The position numbers were made by a program, and so were the translations under genes. DNA of 19,312 nt from an uncultured Eubacteriales bacterium (GTDB lineage: Bacteria > Bacillota > Clostridia > Christensenellales > Borkfalkiaceae). The stretch spans positions 1-19,312 of the forward strand of contig CABQND010000042.1 of assembly GCA_902465495.1 (NCBI GenBank), given 5' to 3'. Under the pieces are notes generated by a model, which was given only the letters and a program-made list of their open reading frames with translations, did no database searches and was not told where the DNA came from. Position 1 is the first letter of the stretch. Every line of letters begins with the position of its first letter. Of this stretch, positions 15,802 to 19,312 are shown piece by piece.

Positions 15802-16722
15802 TCACCCCTCAAAAACCCAGCGATTGGATACGCGGAACTGCACGATCGTGATCAGCATGATCGTGACCGTAAGCAGAGTACTCGCCGCCGCGGCAAGTCC
15901 GTACATGGAGCGCTTGATGCCGAACGTCCAAATAAAATAGACGACGGTCTGCGCGCCGGGATCGCCGGAGGCAAAGATGAGCGAATCGGTGTACATTTGC
16001 AGATTGGCGATAACGCCAGTGATGAGGAGATAGAAGATAGTCGGTGTGATGATCGGGAAAGTGATCGCAAAAAATCTGCGCACTTCTCCCGCGCCGTCCA
16101 GCTTCGCCGCCTCGTAGTAGTTATTGTCCACCGCGAACATCGCCGCGAGACACAATATCATCGTCCTGCCGATTCCGCCCCACACGTTTTTGATGACGAT
16201 CGCGGTCTTGACCAGCCAGTCGTCGGTGAGCCACATTAACTGCGTGCCGAAGATCTGGTTGATGAGCCCGTACTGATTGTCGAACATATACCGCCAGATG
16301 ATATTCATGGCGACGGCACCCGCCACCACGGGCATGTAGATGAGCATTCGAAAGGCGCCCGAAAAGCGAATGGCGGGCCGCGACAGGATCGCGGCGACGA
16401 GAAGCCCCGCGATAATGCCGAGCGGTACGCTCAAGAGCATGAACAGGTTGTTCCCCACCGAGCGCAGAAAATATTCCGAATACATGAAATGCGTGAACAG
16501 CTGTTTGTAGTTCCCGAACCAGATCCATATATCGCCGATGCGCGAAAAGAACGGCTCCGTTTCGCGCGCGGCGTTATAATCGGTAAAACTGTACAGAATG
16601 CTGAACAGGACGGGAACAAATACGAAGATCGTTTCCCCCACATACTTTACGGAAATAAACCCGAGCGCAATGCGGTTTTCTTTCTTTTTAAGACTGCTCA
16701 GCGGTGCTTTGTTCCCTTTCAT
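15802..16722 (-). CDS. ABC sugar transporter permease, MalF type (CUT1 family)
   Basis: 306 residues with ATG 16722 and a GGGGGA ribosome binding site. Six membrane segments are visible: about 24-46, 92-114, 126-147, 175-198, 225-250 and 272-298. The conserved EAA loop begins near Glu204 (YEAAKLDGAGEVRRFF, ending FPIITP) and contacts the ATP-hydrolysing subunit. The length is typical of short MalF homologues. It is 28 nt after the solute-binding protein gene and 4 nt before the MalG-type partner. It forms the heterodimeric channel of a carbohydrate importer; the substrate is probably the oligosaccharide processed by the neighbouring glycosidases. Confidence 0.94.
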   Translation of the reverse strand: MKGNKAPLSSLKKKENRIALGFISVKYVGETIFVFVPVLFSILYSFTDYNAARETEPFFSRIGDIWIWFGNYKQLFTHFMYSEYFLRSVGNNLFMLLSVPLGIIAGLLVAAILSRPAIRFSGAFRMLIYMPVVAGAVAMNIIWRYMFDNQYGLINQIFGTQLMWLTDDWLVKTAIVIKNVWGGIGRTMILCLAAMFAVDNNYYEAAKLDGAGEVRRFFAITFPIITPTIFYLLITGVIANLQMYTDSLIFASGDPGAQTVVYFIWTFGIKRSMYGLAAAASTLLTVTIMLITIVQFRVSNRWVFEG

Positions 16723-16750
16723 CCGTTTTCCCCCGAAATCAGCATTTCCA

Positions 16751-18223
16751 TCAAGTCAAATAACTGCGCAGTTCGGTCAAACTGCTCTGCAAAGTCGGCG
16801 CAAATGAGCGCAACGCTTCGCCGACGTCCACCCACGTCCCGTCGCTCTTTGCTTGCCAGAACGAACCGTAACTTCCCGAATTTCCCGCCATGAAGTCAGT
16901 CAGGAAAGTGTACCATGTTTCGTCGTACGTATAGGCTTCCGCACGGTAGCGGCCGCCCACCTTGTCGGTGACCGTTTCGCCGTTTTCCGTCTTTTCACCC
17001 GTCCCGTCCACGCAGTCCAGCCATACGCTGCGGTGCGCGGGCGCGGAATTTGCGAGCAAGTTTTCGCTGTTGGTTGCGTATTCGTCCGCGAGCTCGACGA
17101 GGTTGGGAATGCACTGCCCGTTAGAATACAGCGAACGCTGTGCGTTCAGATCGAGCGCAACGTATTTCAAAAATTCGACCGCATAGTCTTTGACTGCGGA
17201 GTTTGCGGAAACACAGAACGCCATACCGCCGACATAACAGGTCGAAACCGCGCCCTCCGCATCGCCGCAGAGCATGGGCATCAGATCCCATTCAAAACCG
17301 ATCGCCGCCCAGTAGTCCTTGGTCTTCCACGGCCCGGCATAGTAGAACAACGAACTGCCCGAAGTGAACAGCGTTTCGCCGCCCGAAGAAACCGTGCCTG
17401 CCGCGGGCAAGATCCCCTCTTTATACATATCCTGCATGAACTGCATTGCGCCGATAAAGTTTTCCGAATCAATTGCCTGCGTCGCCGCCGTGTCGTCTGT
17501 AAAGAAGTTCGCATTGTTGGAGTACACTGCCGATTGCAGATCGTATCCCGAACAGACGTACTCTCCCGTCGAGAGCACCGTCTTCAATTTTTTTCCGATC
17601 TCAATGAACTCGGAAAATTTCAGCGGGTTTTCGGGATCGGTGATCGCATCGTAATCGAGAAGATCGGAGGGGTTTGCGGCATTGTACGCCTCTACTTTAG
17701 ATTTCAAAAGATCGGCGTTGTAGCAAACCGCAACCGGTCCCATGTCTTTGGGAAGCCCGTAAAATCCGGCGTTCTCCGAATACCCGACCTGCTTGGTCGC
17801 GGGGTCGTAACAATAATAAGAATAGGCATCTTCGTAGAGAAGATCCAGCTCTTCCTGCGTGATGCGCGACTTATAATCGTAGAGTTTGCCCGACGCGACA
17901 TAGCGCAAGAACATCGCGTTGGAGAGCATCAGACAGTCGGGAAGGTTGGTACCCAGCCCGTCGAGCATCGTGTTGTAGCTCGTACCGTCCGTGAACCACT
18001 GCATCTCCACTTTTATCTTTTTCTGCGAGGCGTTAAAGCTGTCCACGACGCGCTGGTAATTGACGCGCTCCGTCTCTACGTCGCGTCCCATGAACACGAT
18101 GTGTGCGATACCGCTCTCATCGACAAACCCCTGGTAATCGCCTTTTCCCCCGCACCCGGCCAGGGCGCCGAACGCGCCAAGCGCGAGCAACGCGCAAAGC
18201 AATATGCTGATTAGTTTTTTCAT
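16751..18223 (-). CDS. Carbohydrate ABC transporter solute-binding lipoprotein
   Basis: 490 residues with a lipoprotein signal: basic MKK, hydrophobic core, lipobox LAGC with the lipidated Cys at 24, then a Gly-rich start of the mature protein. The body is a two-lobed family-1 extracellular solute-binding protein: a first-lobe strand with FNASQKKIKVEMQWF, DCLMLSNAMFLRYVASGKLYD (helix after the hinge), YGLPKDMGPVAVCYNADLL, FVxSGKT-like segments replaced by FTSGSSLFYYAGPW, and C-terminal hydrophobic strands. ATG 18223 follows AAGGAGG at 7 nt. It sits 15 nt after the upstream CBM/LamG protein gene and 28 nt before the MalF-type permease. It delivers oligosaccharide to the two permeases from the outer membrane face. 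Confidence 0.95.
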   Translation of the reverse strand: MKKLISILLCALLALGAFGALAGCGGKGDYQGFVDESGIAHIVFMGRDVETERVNYQRVVDSFNASQKKIKVEMQWFTDGTSYNTMLDGLGTNLPDCLMLSNAMFLRYVASGKLYDYKSRITQEELDLLYEDAYSYYCYDPATKQVGYSENAGFYGLPKDMGPVAVCYNADLLKSKVEAYNAANPSDLLDYDAITDPENPLKFSEFIEIGKKLKTVLSTGEYVCSGYDLQSAVYSNNANFFTDDTAATQAIDSENFIGAMQFMQDMYKEGILPAAGTVSSGGETLFTSGSSLFYYAGPWKTKDYWAAIGFEWDLMPMLCGDAEGAVSTCYVGGMAFCVSANSAVKDYAVEFLKYVALDLNAQRSLYSNGQCIPNLVELADEYATNSENLLANSAPAHRSVWLDCVDGTGEKTENGETVTDKVGGRYRAEAYTYDETWYTFLTDFMAGNSGSYGSFWQAKSDGTWVDVGEALRSFAPTLQSSLTELRSYLT

Positions 18224-18238
18224 CGCTTTTCCTCCTTT

Positions 18239-19312
18239 CTATATTTCGCGGAACGTAAAGTTCGAACAGATCATCTCGCTGCCCGTACCGTAAAATCCGA
18301 TGTAACCCGTCGTCCACGGCTGCACGTCGTCCACGCAGCGCATGACAAGTTCGCCGTTGAGATAGATCTCGATCTCCGAATGATACGCACGGACACGGAT
18401 ATTTGCTTTACCTCCGCCCACTTCGCCGAACAATGTTTCGCCGTCTGCCGCATCGTATGTTCCCAGCTTTTTCTGGTTGAAATTGCACTTGTACAGTGTC
18501 AGGCCGGTATTGGATATCTGCAGGAAGTACCCCTGCCAGCCGTACAGGTTCGCCGAAACTTTCGCATTCTCGGCATAGTGATAATTTTTCGCGCGGAACA
18601 AGAACCCGCCCGCAAAATCGCCGTCCAAAATGGTGCGCGTGGAAAGAACGACGTCCGTCGAAAATTCGTAATCCGCCATGCCGCGCTGTCCGTAATAGGT
18701 CATCGTGCGGTCGAGGAACTCGTTTACGATCATGCCTTCCTCGCTGTAATAGGAATACCCGATCAGTGTTTTAACGCCGTCCGGCTTTTCCGTGAGAGAT
18801 TCTCTGATCTCTCCCATCTCGCCCGCATACCGTTCCGTGGAAAAATTCTTGACTTCCAGCGTGCCGTCAAACACGCGGATCTTCATGGTATGCAGTCCTT
18901 CGTCGACAAATAACCTGCCGCAGGAGGTCTCCAAATACTGCGCCGACGCAAAATCGAAATCATCTGCCTGCATCTTGTAGATGTACTCGTTGTCGATGAT
19001 GACCTCAAACACCGCGCCGCGGCTGGCGGCGGAAATACTCGCCGTAAGATCGTACCAGCCCTGTTCGGGAGAGTTGATGTTATACTTGACCCAGTCGCCC
19101 GCTTCCAGCCGCACGGCAACGCCGTCGTCCGTTTTCACCGTGCTTTCCGCTTCGCCCTGCCGCACCCCGTCAGCCGAAACCTGCGCATTCGCGATGCTCC
19201 AGCCCCTGTTTTCGCCCTTGACATAGGTATAGGCGGGGAAACTTCCCGTCAGGTTTTTGACCGCGTCAAAATCAGATGTACCGAAAGCGTCGTTCGTAAA
19301 GTACGTGCCCGA
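18239..19312 (-). CDS. Surface carbohydrate-binding protein with CBM6-like and LamG/DUF1080-like domains, 5'-truncated
   Basis: The frame is open to the window edge (358 codons visible) and no convincing start is seen. An internal GTG at 19165 has no ribosome binding site and would cut a folded domain. The visible part begins with a LamG-like fragment (FGTSDFDAVKNLTG, NRGWSIANAQ). A CBM6-like sandwich follows, from the RLEAGDWVKYNIN strand to GLHTMKIRVFDG. A C-terminal jellyroll follows, with DYEFSTDVVL, GFLFRAKNYH, SEIEIYLNGELVMRC and TGYIGFYG, as in LamG/DUF1080 glycan-binding or glycosidase-accessory domains. No catalytic residues are recognisable in this part; a glycosidase domain may lie upstream. 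It ends 15 nt before the binding-protein gene, so it heads or precedes the import cluster. Confidence 0.85.
   Translation of the reverse strand, partial: SGTYFTNDAFGTSDFDAVKNLTGSFPAYTYVKGENRGWSIANAQVSADGVRQGEAESTVKTDDGVAVRLEAGDWVKYNINSPEQGWYDLTASISAASRGAVFEVIIDNEYIYKMQADDFDFASAQYLETSCGRLFVDEGLHTMKIRVFDGTLEVKNFSTERYAGEMGEIRESLTEKPDGVKTLIGYSYYSEEGMIVNEFLDRTMTYYGQRGMADYEFSTDVVLSTRTILDGDFAGGFLFRAKNYHYAENAKVSANLYGWQGYFLQISNTGLTLYKCNFNQKKLGTYDAADGETLFGEVGGGKANIRVRAYHSEIEIYLNGELVMRCVDDVQPWTTGYIGFYGTGSEMICSNFTFREI

Noticed and set aside
16853..18214. 453-codon open frame on the plus strand opposite the solute-binding protein
   Set aside because: A mirror frame of a clear lipoprotein gene, with no domain, no start signal and shadow-like composition.

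Overview
The window looks like a metagenome-derived contig from a Gram-positive, polysaccharide-degrading anaerobe, probably class Clostridia of the gut type. This rests on strong AGGAGG-type ribosome binding sites, a lipoprotein-anchored ABC sugar importer, Gram-positive surface modules (FIVAR, InlB-type repeats, CBM6/35-like domains), moderate GC, the standard genetic code and very tight gene packing. A closer placement (for example Christensenellales) is only a guess. The first 35 bases are an Illumina paired-end adapter, so the left edge is an assembly or trimming artefact.

Left part (36-1505, minus strand): a canonical Gfo/Idh/MocA-family sugar oxidoreductase runs off the left edge. Upstream of it is a small secreted lipoprotein with a TTG start. 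A divergent promoter region (about 1527-1648) separates these from the next gene. Centre-left (1713-6512, plus strand): a 1599-residue secreted GH31 glycoside hydrolase carries a DUF5110-like domain, four carbohydrate-binding-like modules, an Ig/repeat-like module, a FIVAR segment, a proline-rich linker and a C-terminal Gly-Cys + membrane segment + basic tail. It ends at a strong bidirectional terminator (6543-6597) facing a convergent pair of genes: a catalytically atypical Gfo/Idh/MocA-like protein and a 61-residue membrane protein.

Right part (7916-19312, minus strand): one long co-directional cluster. In transcription order it reads: 5'-truncated surface protein with CBM6-like and LamG-like domains, solute-binding lipoprotein, two MalF/MalG-type permeases, GH2 glycosidase, clan GH-A (GH5-like) glycosidase, and a 1315-residue secreted CE6/sialate-O-acetylesterase-like carbohydrate esterase with InlB-type repeats and the same kind of Gly-Cys tail as the GH31 protein. 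Gaps are 4-39 nt and the run ends in a 28-bp perfect palindrome. No transport ATPase or transcription factor is visible.

Working model (inference): the surface esterase, the GH31 enzyme and the binding proteins deacylate and trim a substituted plant or host glycan outside the cell. The binding protein and two permeases import the oligosaccharides using an ATPase encoded elsewhere. The signal-less GH2 and GH5-like enzymes finish the breakdown in the cytoplasm, and the oxidoreductases may process released sugars. The most unusual element is the shared Cys-containing C-terminal tail on the two large surface enzymes, a candidate sorting or anchoring signal. No RNA genes, CRISPR arrays, insertion sequences or integration sites were seen.
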